Of a stretch of DNA of 64,000 nt, positions 30,801 through 38,004 are shown in pieces. The notes under the pieces were generated by a model. That model made no database searches. It saw only the letters and a program-made list of their open reading frames with translations, and was not told where the DNA came from. The stretch covers positions 186,001 to 250,000 of the forward strand of contig JACEVL010000203.1 in NCBI GenBank assembly GCA_020284085.1, written 5' to 3'. The stretch comes from Aporrectodea caliginosa. Its lineage: Eukaryota; Annelida; Clitellata; Crassiclitellata; Lumbricidae. Each line of letters begins with the position of its first letter. Positions within the stretch are counted from its first letter, which is position 1. Position numbers and translations under genes: made by a program.

Positions 30801-32093
30801 TACTTGAAATTTAGCAATTTGTAATGTTATTTTGTAATTCAATTTGAAATTATGTATTTCATAATCCCAAAGTAATTTGTCCAAAATTTGTAATTCAATT
30901 ACATTTTTCCAAGTAATTTGTCCATCAAACAATTATTTTTATCAATACGGTTTCCATTTACGCAGACACATAAGAGAAATAATAAAATACGCTAAAATAC
31001 TCGGCCGGCAGAATCATGAATTAAATACGCTAAAATGCACTTTTACCTACTTTAAACCAAATAGTCAAATTTCATATTTGTCACAAAAGTGTGAAAATTT
31101 TATCTCACCCCTTTCTTTCATGACCGTTGCATTTCTGGTTCCATAGTAAGTGTTGGTTTCTTGACGCTTTCGATCACCGTAAAAATCAACGTGCTTGTGC
31201 GCTGATTTTCCCTGGTCTGAAGCATGTGTTGAGCCTATCTTACTTGATGAATCTTTATTCGTCTCTGAGCTCAGGGCTGACCCCACCGGGGCTGGGCTGC
31301 CAAATTTTGGCAAGTCTTTATTGCCTTTGATCTGCCGTGATTCTTTGTTCCCGTTGTCTGTCATCATATCATCTTCAGTCTCATCTGATGGCTGGCTGCC
31401 CTGATGGTCCACAGCTTCGGCAGGTGGCTGTTTTAGTGCTTCGTCTGACTCTACTGTAGAAGAAGTCAAAGTAACATTTTCTTCCCCTTTAGCATCAGAT
31501 TTTGCAATTGTTTCTTCACCGGTCGTCGGCTTAAGCGGACTGTCTCCTTCAGTGGTATCGTTTTTCTCTAGCTGTTGCTCTTCCCCTACAGCTAATGTAC
31601 CACCGACAACTGGTGATTCTGGCTTATTATTATCTGCTTTAGTAGGGTGTATTTCACCTACAGCTGCACTTTCTGTGGATTCCTCTGCCAATACTGCTTC
31701 TACTTGCTTTTCTCCTTTTGGCGACTGCGATTCGGGTCCAGCTGAACCTGCATCGACGGCAATCGACTCGCTTTTATCTGGACCGGGTTTCACATCGGGA
31801 GCCACGTTCTGGCTTTGACCCTGTTTCTTAGACCCCTTTTTCTTGTGTTTATTGGCTCTGCCCGACATCGCAGAGGAACGTGAGCCGATTTCAATAGCGT
31901 TGCTCCTTCTTGCCTCAACTAAACACCAGCAACGCTCAGAAGACCGGAAACTTTTAAAGGCGCTATAACATCTGCGCTGAACAGAATTCGCGTTTCTCAC
32001 GGACTGACAAGACGAGCTCGATACGCGATATGCAACTACGCGTACAACACTACGTAAGGTAACAATACTTTCACGGATCGAAGCCGAATTCAT
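21432..32093 (-). CDS. MACROD1/2-like mono-ADP-ribosyl hydrolase (macrodomain), ten exons
   Basis: MACROD proteins remove ADP-ribose from modified proteins and from O-acetyl-ADP-ribose. Exons in order: 31109-32093, 29875-30012, 28452-28610, 26932-27027, 26472-26492, 25467-25570, 25080-25110, 23678-23757, 22187-22310, 21432-21807. All have GT-AG borders and agreeing phases. The domain shows [91 protein letters not shown] and [12 protein letters not shown]: all phosphate- and ribose-binding loops are present. An N-terminal region of about 330 residues is disordered and rich in E, K, S and T. Its first 50 residues are R/S-rich, like a mitochondrial presequence. The C-terminal tail has two copies of [11 protein letters not shown] one-base loss in the last exon breaks the frame; with it counted, total length is about 704 residues. 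Confidence 0.92.
22187..22310 (-). CDS. Macrodomain gene exon 9
   Basis: Acceptor CTCTTTTCAG, donor GTAAGT. It encodes [20 protein letters not shown], then [19 protein letters not shown]. This is the last strand and helix of the macrodomain; 124 bp. Confidence 0.92.
22463..22533. repeat. 71-bp hairpin element (copy 1)
   Basis: The arm TTAACCCTTTAACGACGAGC at 22463-22482 has its exact reverse complement at 22514-22533; the loop is 31 bp. Two further full copies, also 71 bp, lie at 28218 and 50187. The TTAA at each end could be a target duplication. Confidence 0.88.
22660..22780 (+). mobile_element. LINE 3' end with (TTTGA)n tail
   Basis: The sequence ends AATTGTACTTTGCTGGATC, then AATAAACTGATTTGATTTGA with (TTTGA)n. 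A microsatellite tail after a near-terminal AATAAA is typical of LINE 3' ends. No coding part is recognised. Confidence 0.5.
22791..23214. mobile_element. MITE, TGTGACC family (subtype 1)
   Basis: The ends TGTGACCCAAGGGATCAAAA and the inverted copy delimit 424 bp. A sister copy with the same inside lies at 27102-27507. Both are in introns of the macrodomain gene. Confidence 0.88.
23255..23660 (+). pseudogene. LINE reverse transcriptase relic
   Basis: The piece at 23266-23360 reads [20 protein letters not shown], matching the DLSxAFDTVxHxxLL motif of CR1/L2-type reverse transcriptase. At 23580-23645 VPQGS and, after one frame change, [14 protein letters not shown] match the next motif. A CCAAAATGCGGTTAG tail with (CTTA)n intervenes at 23451-23512. 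The relic lies antisense in the intron next to exon 8. Confidence 0.72.
23678..23757 (-). CDS. Macrodomain gene exon 8
   Basis: Acceptor TTGATAG, donor GTATTA. It encodes [20 protein letters not shown] then ALKQKNQ, the helix following the second substrate loop. 80 bp. Confidence 0.9.
23861..24281. mobile_element. MITE, TGTGACC family (subtype 2)
   Basis: The ends are TGTGACCTTACTCTGGCAAA and a near-perfect inverted copy (TTTTGCCAGAGCAGGTCACA), flanked by TATA and TAT. 421 bp, AT-rich inside, no coding capacity. It lies in the intron between macrodomain exons 8 and 7. Confidence 0.85.
24290..25075. other. Intron sequence without recognised features
   Basis: Intron between macrodomain exons 8 and 7. 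A GGTTAGG(C/G)(G/A)TCGTGAGG-type direct repeat lies near 24780-24850; otherwise I see nothing distinctive. Confidence 0.5.
25080..25110 (-). CDS. Macrodomain gene exon 7 (31-nt microexon)
   Basis: Acceptor TTTCGTTTAG, donor GTAAGT. It encodes [11 protein letters not shown], the second ADP-ribose loop (ISTGxxG). Only 31 nt, but flanked by consensus sites and in correct phase with its neighbours. Confidence 0.9.
25467..25570 (-). CDS. Macrodomain gene exon 6
   Basis: Acceptor CTTTCTGTTAG, donor GTATGT. It encodes (Y)[18 protein letters not shown], then [16 protein letters not shown]. 104 bp, starting after one base carried from the microexon. Confidence 0.92.
26222..26370 (+). mobile_element. 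SINE-like repeat (family C) fragment
   Basis: TGTGCCCCCTAGTCAACTAA and GGTGAGGGACAGGAGTGGCT match, with divergence, the body of the repeat at 39930-40200. The boundaries are uncertain. Confidence 0.5.
26472..26492 (-). CDS. Macrodomain gene exon 5 (21-nt microexon)
   Basis: Acceptor CCATTTAG, donor GTAAGT. The 21 nt encode GYKLPAK with one base carried over on each side, giving C-GYKLPAKY-VIHTVGP across the joins. This fits the conserved GGYxLPAKYVIHTVGP of MACROD proteins. Both borders are phase 1, so skipping would remove seven residues without changing frame. Confidence 0.9.
26932..27027 (-). CDS. Macrodomain gene exon 4
   Basis: Acceptor CTATTTCCAG, donor GTAAGT. It encodes [20 protein letters not shown], then [12 protein letters not shown]. 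It includes the catalytic-loop GGGGVDGAIH join with exon 3. 96 bp. Confidence 0.93.
27102..27507. mobile_element. MITE, TGTGACC family (subtype 1)
   Basis: TGTGACTCAAGGGATCAAAA at the left and its inverse at the right. The interior closely matches 22791-23214 with small deletions. 406 bp, lying between macrodomain exons 4 and 3. Confidence 0.88.
27510..28215. other. Intron sequence without recognised features
   Basis: Part of the intron between macrodomain exons 4 and 3. No repeat boundary, exon or RNA gene is visible. Confidence 0.5.
28218..28288. repeat. 71-bp hairpin element (copy 2)
   Basis: The same arms as the copy at 22463, with one changed base in the right arm (GCTTGTCG). The loop is in the reverse orientation (TATGGTTTCCCATACATTTT). 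Length is again 71 bp. Confidence 0.88.
28452..28610 (-). CDS. Macrodomain gene exon 3
   Basis: Acceptor TTTGTTTCCAG, donor GTGAGT. It encodes [15 protein letters not shown], then [20 protein letters not shown] and [11 protein letters not shown]: strand 1, the GDIT aspartate and the NAAN active-site motif. 159 bp. Confidence 0.95.
28725..28987 (-). mobile_element. tRNA-derived SINE (family B), minus copy
   Basis: Head near 28987 (GGGGTTTAGGGTAATGGGAA on the minus strand), body with ATGGGCGCCTTGCATGGC, and an ATAATAATAATT tail at 28725. It lies in the intron between macrodomain exons 3 and 2. Confidence 0.8.
28990..29870. other. Intron sequence without recognised features
   Basis: Part of the intron between macrodomain exons 3 and 2. 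Plus-strand open frames of 100-124 codons occur here, but they have no family resemblance and no splice context. Confidence 0.5.
29875..30012 (-). CDS. Macrodomain gene exon 2
   Basis: Acceptor CTTTTTGCAG, donor GTGCGT. It encodes [20 protein letters not shown], then [11 protein letters not shown], then ALKKVRPE. This matches the helical segment that precedes the macrodomain in MACROD1/2 (LSLEEKRRLY, IPTWKEL in the human protein). Confidence 0.93.
30441..31047. mobile_element. Terminal-inverted-repeat element, TSD tactttaa
   Basis: Ends GGTAAAAGAGCATTTTA and TAAAATGCACTTTTACC, with exact 8-bp duplications tactttaa at 30433-30440 and 31048-31055. The inside carries tandem units of about 36 bp (ATCAATCC...CTTCTATTTAA). 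A hAT-like fragment (CAGAGATGGGCAGTAATTG) is inserted at about 30766-30921. It lies 62 bp from the exon 1 donor site. A second copy in opposite orientation begins at 33941. Confidence 0.85.
31109..32093 (-). CDS. Macrodomain gene exon 1 (presequence-like and disordered region)
   Basis: The frame is open from 32135; ATG codons lie at 32135, 32093 and 31868. From 32093 the first residues ([20 protein letters not shown], then [12 protein letters not shown]) have many R and S and only one acidic residue, like a mitochondrial targeting peptide. R-C-Y-S is an R-3 type cleavage context. From 31868 ([15 protein letters not shown]) the product would start in the basic, then acidic, disordered region and probably stay cytosolic or nuclear. 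The exon ends KER-G before donor GTGAGA. Confidence 0.85.
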
Positions 32094-32491
32094 GCACTTT
32101 TTTATTTTGCAAAATAAAAACCGAAAGTTATTCAAAAATTAGGAAGTTTACGGGACTCTCGCTTCCAAGATGACCGTCAACCTTCGGTGACCAGTACAAT
32201 CAAAAAATAATTTTATGGCGCTACGATTTTTGTTAAATGAGTAAGTAGACATGCTATCCCAGACTTATGGTTATGTTCTTTAATTAATTATCAGTTCGTA
32301 GAGATAAATATTTTTCATTGTGAAAACTGATAGGATTTTAATCTTAGTCAACTCAGAGCGAAAGTTGACTGGAGTCGAACAGCTTTGCGGTAGCAGGCAG
32401 ATTTAGCATAAGCATTAGGCCTATTAGTATGAGCACAGTATACATAATTACAAATTATAACTAATTATTTATACTGTGGTATAAGCATTAT

Positions 32492-32685
32492 GTGGGGGTT
32501 AGGGTAATGGTAACACTCTGGCACGAAGAGCAGATCAGCACGGGATCGCTTCCCGCTACCCTCCCAAGTGTCGACTCAGCCTTTCATTCGCCAGATGGCG
32601 TTGGTAAAATTAGCAGTAGGATGTCGTGGGCGCCTTGCATGGCTGCCAAAACAGTTAAATTCAACTCCTGTTATAACCCCGACCT
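32492..32685 (+). mobile_element. tRNA-derived SINE (family B), tail-less copy
   Basis: GGGTTAGGGTAATGGTAACA, CTGGCACGAAGAGCAGATC, then GGCGCCTTGCATGGCTGCC. It is a well-preserved head and body without the (TTA)n tail, just upstream of the macrodomain gene. Confidence 0.8.
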
Positions 32686-32904
32686 CTGAACCACTCTAGC
32701 ACTGATAAACGCAACCGCCGACAACCTATGTCTCACCAGAAAAACCTGTATAATTAGGATGATTTATCAAAGATAAATAGGCCTAACATTCATGATAAAT
32801 AACATGTGAACATACACTTTATAGAAAAAAATAATAAAGTAATAAAATTAATAGTCTGATCCAGAAATAGAGAAAACACTCCTTTAAACTTTCATGTTAG
32901 CCAA

Positions 32905-32980
32905 AATGCGGTTTGCATTATTGGTCTTACAATAAAGATGAAATATTCTATTCTATTCTATTCTATTCTATTCTATTCCA
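32905..32980 (+). mobile_element. Retroposon 3' tail with (TTCTA)n
   Basis: GCCAAAATGCGGTTTGCA followed by ACAATAAAGATGAAATA and a (TTCTA)n microsatellite. The same tail consensus occurs at 17570, 23451 and 44930 with (CTTA)n-like ends. Confidence 0.7.
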
Positions 32981-32984
32981 AGAA

Positions 32985-33935
32985 CCTATTATACACAGGA
33001 CTGGAAAGTCCTTATGTAACGTCGTTGTACTAGTTTTTGGGCGATAATCGGGGCAAAAAAATTTCACATCTTGTTTTCAGAATAAACGCATTCATTTAAT
33101 TATATTTTATGAAGCAGATTGACGAATAATTATGTTTGCAAAATAAAAAATTGCCGGTGGAAATTTGAAGCATCGTATTTAATATTAGAAACCAAATTTT
33201 AAGTGGGACGACATCTATGTTTAAGAGTGAAATGGTGTACAGTATTTAGCATTTTCACAAGTAACCAGTGTGACCACTCCTTGGGATTTTCCCCAAGATC
33301 TTGGGATTTCGGGGTCGACTTGGGATCTGGGGATTTTGCATAGCAATCTTGGGATATTTTTTAAAGTCTACAGATTAGTTTTTACCGTATTTTTCAACAG
33401 TGGCAGCGAGTCAGATTAGAAAAAACTCGCTCTGTGGGTTTGTTTGAAAGACGTTCATTATTAAAACTTGTAAACATTGTAAAATTCAATGTTATTCGCT
33501 GTTTTTATTTGCCAGTTGTTAGCTTGGAATTTTGTTGAATAATTGTGATTACTAGAACGCATTTCATATATTTTCATCATAACTTTTTTTTTTCAGTAAC
33601 TTGGGATTTGTTCCTTTGCAAATAGGATTTTGTTCTGCATTGAGAAGCTAATTATTGTTAGACACGTGGTGCAGATAAAATCAACATTAAAAGGTCGCAT
33701 TTTATTTATCTTAAACGCACAACTATTCCGTTGTTGCAAATAGGATTATGTCTAAATACTACTATAATCTGCGAAACTTTCGTTGTTTTCTATGTAAAAT
33801 GCTGTAGTCTTGTATATGGTAGTAGTACAGAGGGACTGAATTTGACCGCTGACCGAGAGGGTCGTGAAATATGCCGTGCGTCATGTGATTATAATGCTGT
33901 TCATGTCTGTGACAGAAATCTGTAAATTTTATGAA
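32985..33935. other. Spacer with degraded repeat
   Basis: CCAGTGTGACCACTCCTTGG at about 33266 looks like the left end of a hAT-like element, followed by repeated CTTGGGAT words up to 33610. I could not find a matching right end. Nothing else is recognised. Confidence 0.4.
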
Positions 33936-33940
33936 GTTCG

Positions 33941-34650
33941 GGTAAAAGTGCATTTTAGCGTATTTAATTCATGATGCTACCGGTGGATTATTTTAGCGTA
34001 TTTTATTATTTCTCTGGCAAGCATTTAGTGTCGAGGTGCGTAAGTTTACGGGCGTCGGACGGTATCTTTTGGCATGCTGCGCGGAAGGTACGATGCTTTC
34101 TAAAGACGACACTAACCCTAATCCGACCCTAATCGACTCTTAGGACGCCTTAAATTACGGGAGAAAATACACGCACCCCGATACTAAATGCTTGCTGTTT
34201 CTCATATGTGTCTACGTAAATGGAAGCTGGATTGACAAAAATAATTGTTTGCCGAAATGGAAGTTGGATTGATGGAACTAGTTATTTGCTGAAATATACG
34301 CTGGATTGATGAAAAAAGTGTGTAGTTTGGCGTCGTAAATGACTCGCCATTGCATGGGTTTCAGCGTTGGTCGAATACAAGTTGGATTGACGAAAAGAAT
34401 TCTTGCTAAATAGAAGTGGGATTGATGAAAATAATTTTTGCCTAAATAGAAGTGGGATTGATGAAAAGAATCTTGCTTAAATAGAAGCTGGATTGTTAAA
34501 AAGTAATTCTTAATTAAATAGAAGTTGTATTGACGAAAAATAATTCTTGCTTAAATGGAAGCGGGTTTGATTAAACGAATTCTTGCCTAAACAGAAGCTG
34601 GATTGATGAAAAGGATTCTTGCAAAGTAGAAGTTGGATTGATGAAAAATA
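33941..34650. mobile_element. Second copy of the GGTAAAAG element, interrupted by a MITE
   Basis: It begins GGTAAAAGTGCATTTTAGCG and matches the reverse complement of 31047 downward, including TGGGTTTCAGCGTTGGTCGA and units of about 36 bp with GGATTGATGAAAA. The far end is not clear. It is interrupted at 34015-34197 by another inverted-repeat element. Confidence 0.75.
34015..34197. mobile_element. MITE inside the GGTAAAAG element, TSD tttctc
   Basis: Inverted ends GCAAGCATTTAGTGTCGAGG and ATACTAAATGCTTGC. The homologous uninterrupted sequence in the copy at 30441-31047 shows where it inserted. The duplication is tttctc (34009-34014 and 34198-34203). Confidence 0.8.
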
Positions 34651-35022
34651 ATAATGCTACAATGGGCTAATAATTTATGACGCTAAACTACACGTTTACT
34701 GAAAGATTTTCTGTTTCAGTGCAGTGTTTAGTTATAGAATTCAAGGCATGTAATGTTCAGTTGTCTGTTGTGGGTGAATGTAGTATAGTGCGGTTTGAAG
34801 TTCAGAATAGGTGGCCGTATCATGTAATCGGTAGAATTTTCTTTGCATTTTAGTACACTCTTGTCGAAAAATTAATGCTACAATGGGCTAATAATTTATG
34901 ATGTTCAGTACTGAAAGATTTTCTGTTTCAGTCAGTGTTGTTATGGGTGAATGTGAAGTATAGTGCGGTTTGAAGTTCAGAATAGGTGGCCGTATCATGT
35001 AATCGGTAGAATTTTCTTTTCT
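34651..35022. repeat. Tandem duplication of about 200 bp
   Basis: ATGCTACAATGGGCTAATAA at 34651 and 34872 starts two copies that share ATTTTCTGTTTCAGT, AGTATAGTGCGGTTTGAAGT and GTATCATGTAATCGGTAGAA. The second copy has small deletions. It is a direct, recent-looking duplication about 2.7 kb upstream of LPGAT1. Whether it is part of a promoter or first exon is unknown. Confidence 0.85.
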
Positions 35023-35024
35023 TT

Positions 35025-36250
35025 TAGCGTACACAGGTTTGTGCAATGATTTCCACAGCAGTAAATGTGTGCTAAATGGCTCTTTTTTGCTATGCTTTCG
35101 ACAACTCTTTCAACACAAATCACATTAAAAAAATTTTATATCATGACTATTTAGAAGAGAGAGGAGAAGAGCAGGTTTAACTGCCAAATAAATTTTTTTT
35201 AAAGTAAGGCAAAATCTAAGGTTATAAAATAGAATGCATTAAATATTGGGGTCATGTCATCGTTTCAGATAATGCCCTGCTGGCTCGATACAATAACAAT
35301 AAACTAAGAAGTGATTGAACTTTACTAAATGCAACTGTTCAATTGCAGGCTCTTATAAAGGTACTTAATGTCCACTTATATGAAATACAATCAGCCTGCA
35401 CTAGGGCCTACATACTCAACATTGTGATGCCTGATTTGACTTTTCGCTGGGTTGTGTTAATAAGCAGTCATTTATTTTTAGAGATTGCTTTGTTAAATTC
35501 CACACAATGGAATGTTAGAAAACACATGATTCTGGTGGAATCAATACACATTCGATTAATTTAGTCAGTCCCAAATGTTCGCAATGACACTGATGATTCT
35601 TTCAATGCATGCATTCTATATTGGACTGTGGACTCAACAAAACTATACTGTACAAGTTTAAGAAGATTTGAAGCAGGTTTCAGACACGCTAATTAAAATG
35701 GCATGGAAAAATACTCATGTGTCTAGTATTATAAATGATTTTCCCCAGACAGGTTATGCAAATATCAGACTCTCTGGTTCAAAAACTCAGCACCTGGCAA
35801 CTCTAGCTGAGCACGGTAAAGAGATAAATAAGTAATGTCTAGCATTATCTCTGATTTTTTCCCCAGACGGATGATGTACATATGAGACTCTCTGTTTTTA
35901 AAAACTCAACACCTGGCAACCCTAGCTAAATTCAGTAAAGAGATAAGTAAGCAAGCACAAAACTGCCTTCTGGGAACTCATATCCTACTTCAGGGATTGT
36001 TTCACTTGTTTGATATGAAGGAAAAAGTGCTCATCTAGCTTGAATCTTGCATAAAAGGTTGCACACGATCTGTCCATTTGACTAGAGAGGAGTTATCACT
36101 TGTGCTGGTCACCTGTGGTGTTCTACAGATGACCAGCCTAAGTGACCAGCTTGGCCCTCTCCTTATATTATATACAGCTGATGTGCAGATGTTATAGAAG
36201 CACTTGGTCTCCCTTACCACCCCTATGCAGACGATACTCGGCTTTACTTC
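35025..36250. other. Spacer without recognised gene
   Basis: Unique sequence upstream of LPGAT1. The segments at 35740-35830 and 35860-35950 share AGACTCTCTG and CTCAACACCTGGCAAC, a diverged direct duplication. No exon is recognised. Confidence 0.45.
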
Positions 36251-36259
36251 TGTAAAAAC

Positions 36260-36716
36260 TAGGGCTGCGGATTTTAACGATTAATTAATCGATTAATCGT
36301 TAAAAATTTTAATCGATTAATTTCGGCTTGTTCGATTAATTTTCTGACTTATTTTATGACGTCAACCGACCTATTTCCGGAATAAACACTATGGCAAACA
36401 GTAATAATGTGAAAAATTTGAGTGGAAAATTTAGCGATCATTTTGCATTTAAGGTATATGCTGAGGAAAAAGTCGAAGATGGCGAAATTAGTGAAGATTT
36501 TTGTAGATAGAAGGTAGTTATTACTGACTTCATTTCTCAGTTTTACAATTTGAACTTTTGCACGTCGAATGATGGAAGGATTTTTGCAGTGTATACAGTC
36601 TAAAAAAATTTCACGCTTTATGTAATATGGACCAAATTAATCGAATTTAATCGATTAATCTCGATTAAATTTTTGAGATTAATCGATTAAAATTATTTTA
36701 ATCAGTACCAGCCCTA
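36260..36716. mobile_element. hAT-like element, TSD gtaaaaac
   Basis: Ends TAGGGCTGCGG and CCAGCCCTA, with subterminal TTAATCGATTAA arrays and exact duplications gtaaaaac at 36252-36259 and 36717-36724. 457 bp, no transposase. A fragment of the same family (AGGGCTGCGGAAGTTAACGA) lies at 22050-22125. Confidence 0.88.
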
Positions 36717-36724
36717 GTAAAAAC

Positions 36725-37713
36725 ATCACAGAACGCTGAACTGAAACAGAGTCCTGCTATGTATTAAGCACATTTCAAAGTAAATACTAAATACATGTAG
36801 CATGTAATCATCTCAGACTTAATCCATCAGAGTCTGAGTCCTTATCGTGCATTGTCCTTTGATGTCTGGATCTTAATAGCGAAGCGATAGCAGCAGCATT
36901 TCCAGGCTGAGTTCAGAAGTGTGTTGTCTGGAACCTTGAAGTGCTTCGTGACAACCTGCACTGGTTGCGTATTTCTTAGCAGATCACCCACAAAATGTGA
37001 CTAATCACTTAGAAAGTACTAAATGTCCTGATTCTGGACTATGTTTGTGATTCGTCATGAAAACGTTTTCTTGAACATTCTTAATTGTATATCAGAAACA
37101 TACCCAGCTGGATAATTTAATTCGTGCAATAAAAGTCCCAGACATCAGATTGTATTCATTAGTCTGATCACTTGCTTACTTATTGGTGAACTGCTGTGCT
37201 AAGCTCGCAGCACTGTACTGCCCCAGTCTGAGCAGCAATATTGTTCACCTGGTGTTCAGTTGCATGTGGCTCAGACTTTAATTGACTGAAGTGAATTTTA
37301 AAATACTTGCTGTTTCTATGGGGCACGTTTTCAGCACTGCCTTAAAATATCGAGACATCGACACACTATTCTTCAGCATGATACTGTTTCGATAAGTGCT
37401 TACAAGTGGTAAGCCAATATTCTGCTCAGACAAACAATTGTAACTGGGCTCTTACTGCTTAGTATAGAATTGATTATTATTCGAAAACACCTGCTGTTTC
37501 TCTCATACATTTTGACAGCACTGTCTGAAAACTCTGATACATTATTCACTTGCAGTATACTGTTCTACCAGGTGTTTGAGGTAAAACCAGAAATCCACTA
37601 AAAAACAACTGTATAAAACTCCGTATTACACCTCTGTATAGTCTTACGGCAGTGCTTCCATGTTAGACTACACTCCCACCAATAATCGAGTGTTCTGTTT
37701 TCTTTCTTATCAG
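36725..37713. other. Upstream region of LPGAT1
   Basis: No repeat or exon is recognised. It lies 5' of the first LPGAT1 coding exon and must contain an intron ending at the acceptor at 37713. Confidence 0.45.
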
Positions 37714-38004
37714 ATGGATTTTCCATAGTTCGTTGTCAGCCTTTGGAAAGGAAATCAACAAATTTTGCAACTGACTTGGACGGCGACCTGAAGATGACTG
37801 CGTATTCGGTCATTAAAGCCATTTTTCGGACAATTTTCATTTTGCTGAACAATCTGTACGCCATTCCTACTCACCTCCTATGGATGGCAATACTTCAACC
37901 GCTGTTGATTCATTGTCCAAACCTGTACAACACGTTGGAGGGCATTGGATACAGCACGCTGCTACACATGGTTGCTTTCTGGAGCTGGACAGCGGGCTAC
38001 ACCG
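37714..38004 (+). CDS. LPGAT1: LPGAT1 coding exon 1
   Basis: Acceptor TTTCTTTCTTATCAG at 37713 shows that a 5' untranslated exon lies upstream. The likely start is ATG at 37794 (A at -3), giving MTAYSVIKAIFRTIFILLNN, then ILQPLL and LEGIGYSTLLHMVAFWSWTA. Donor GTGAGT. The frame is open upstream of the ATG to the exon edge, so an earlier start cannot be excluded. Confidence 0.88.
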
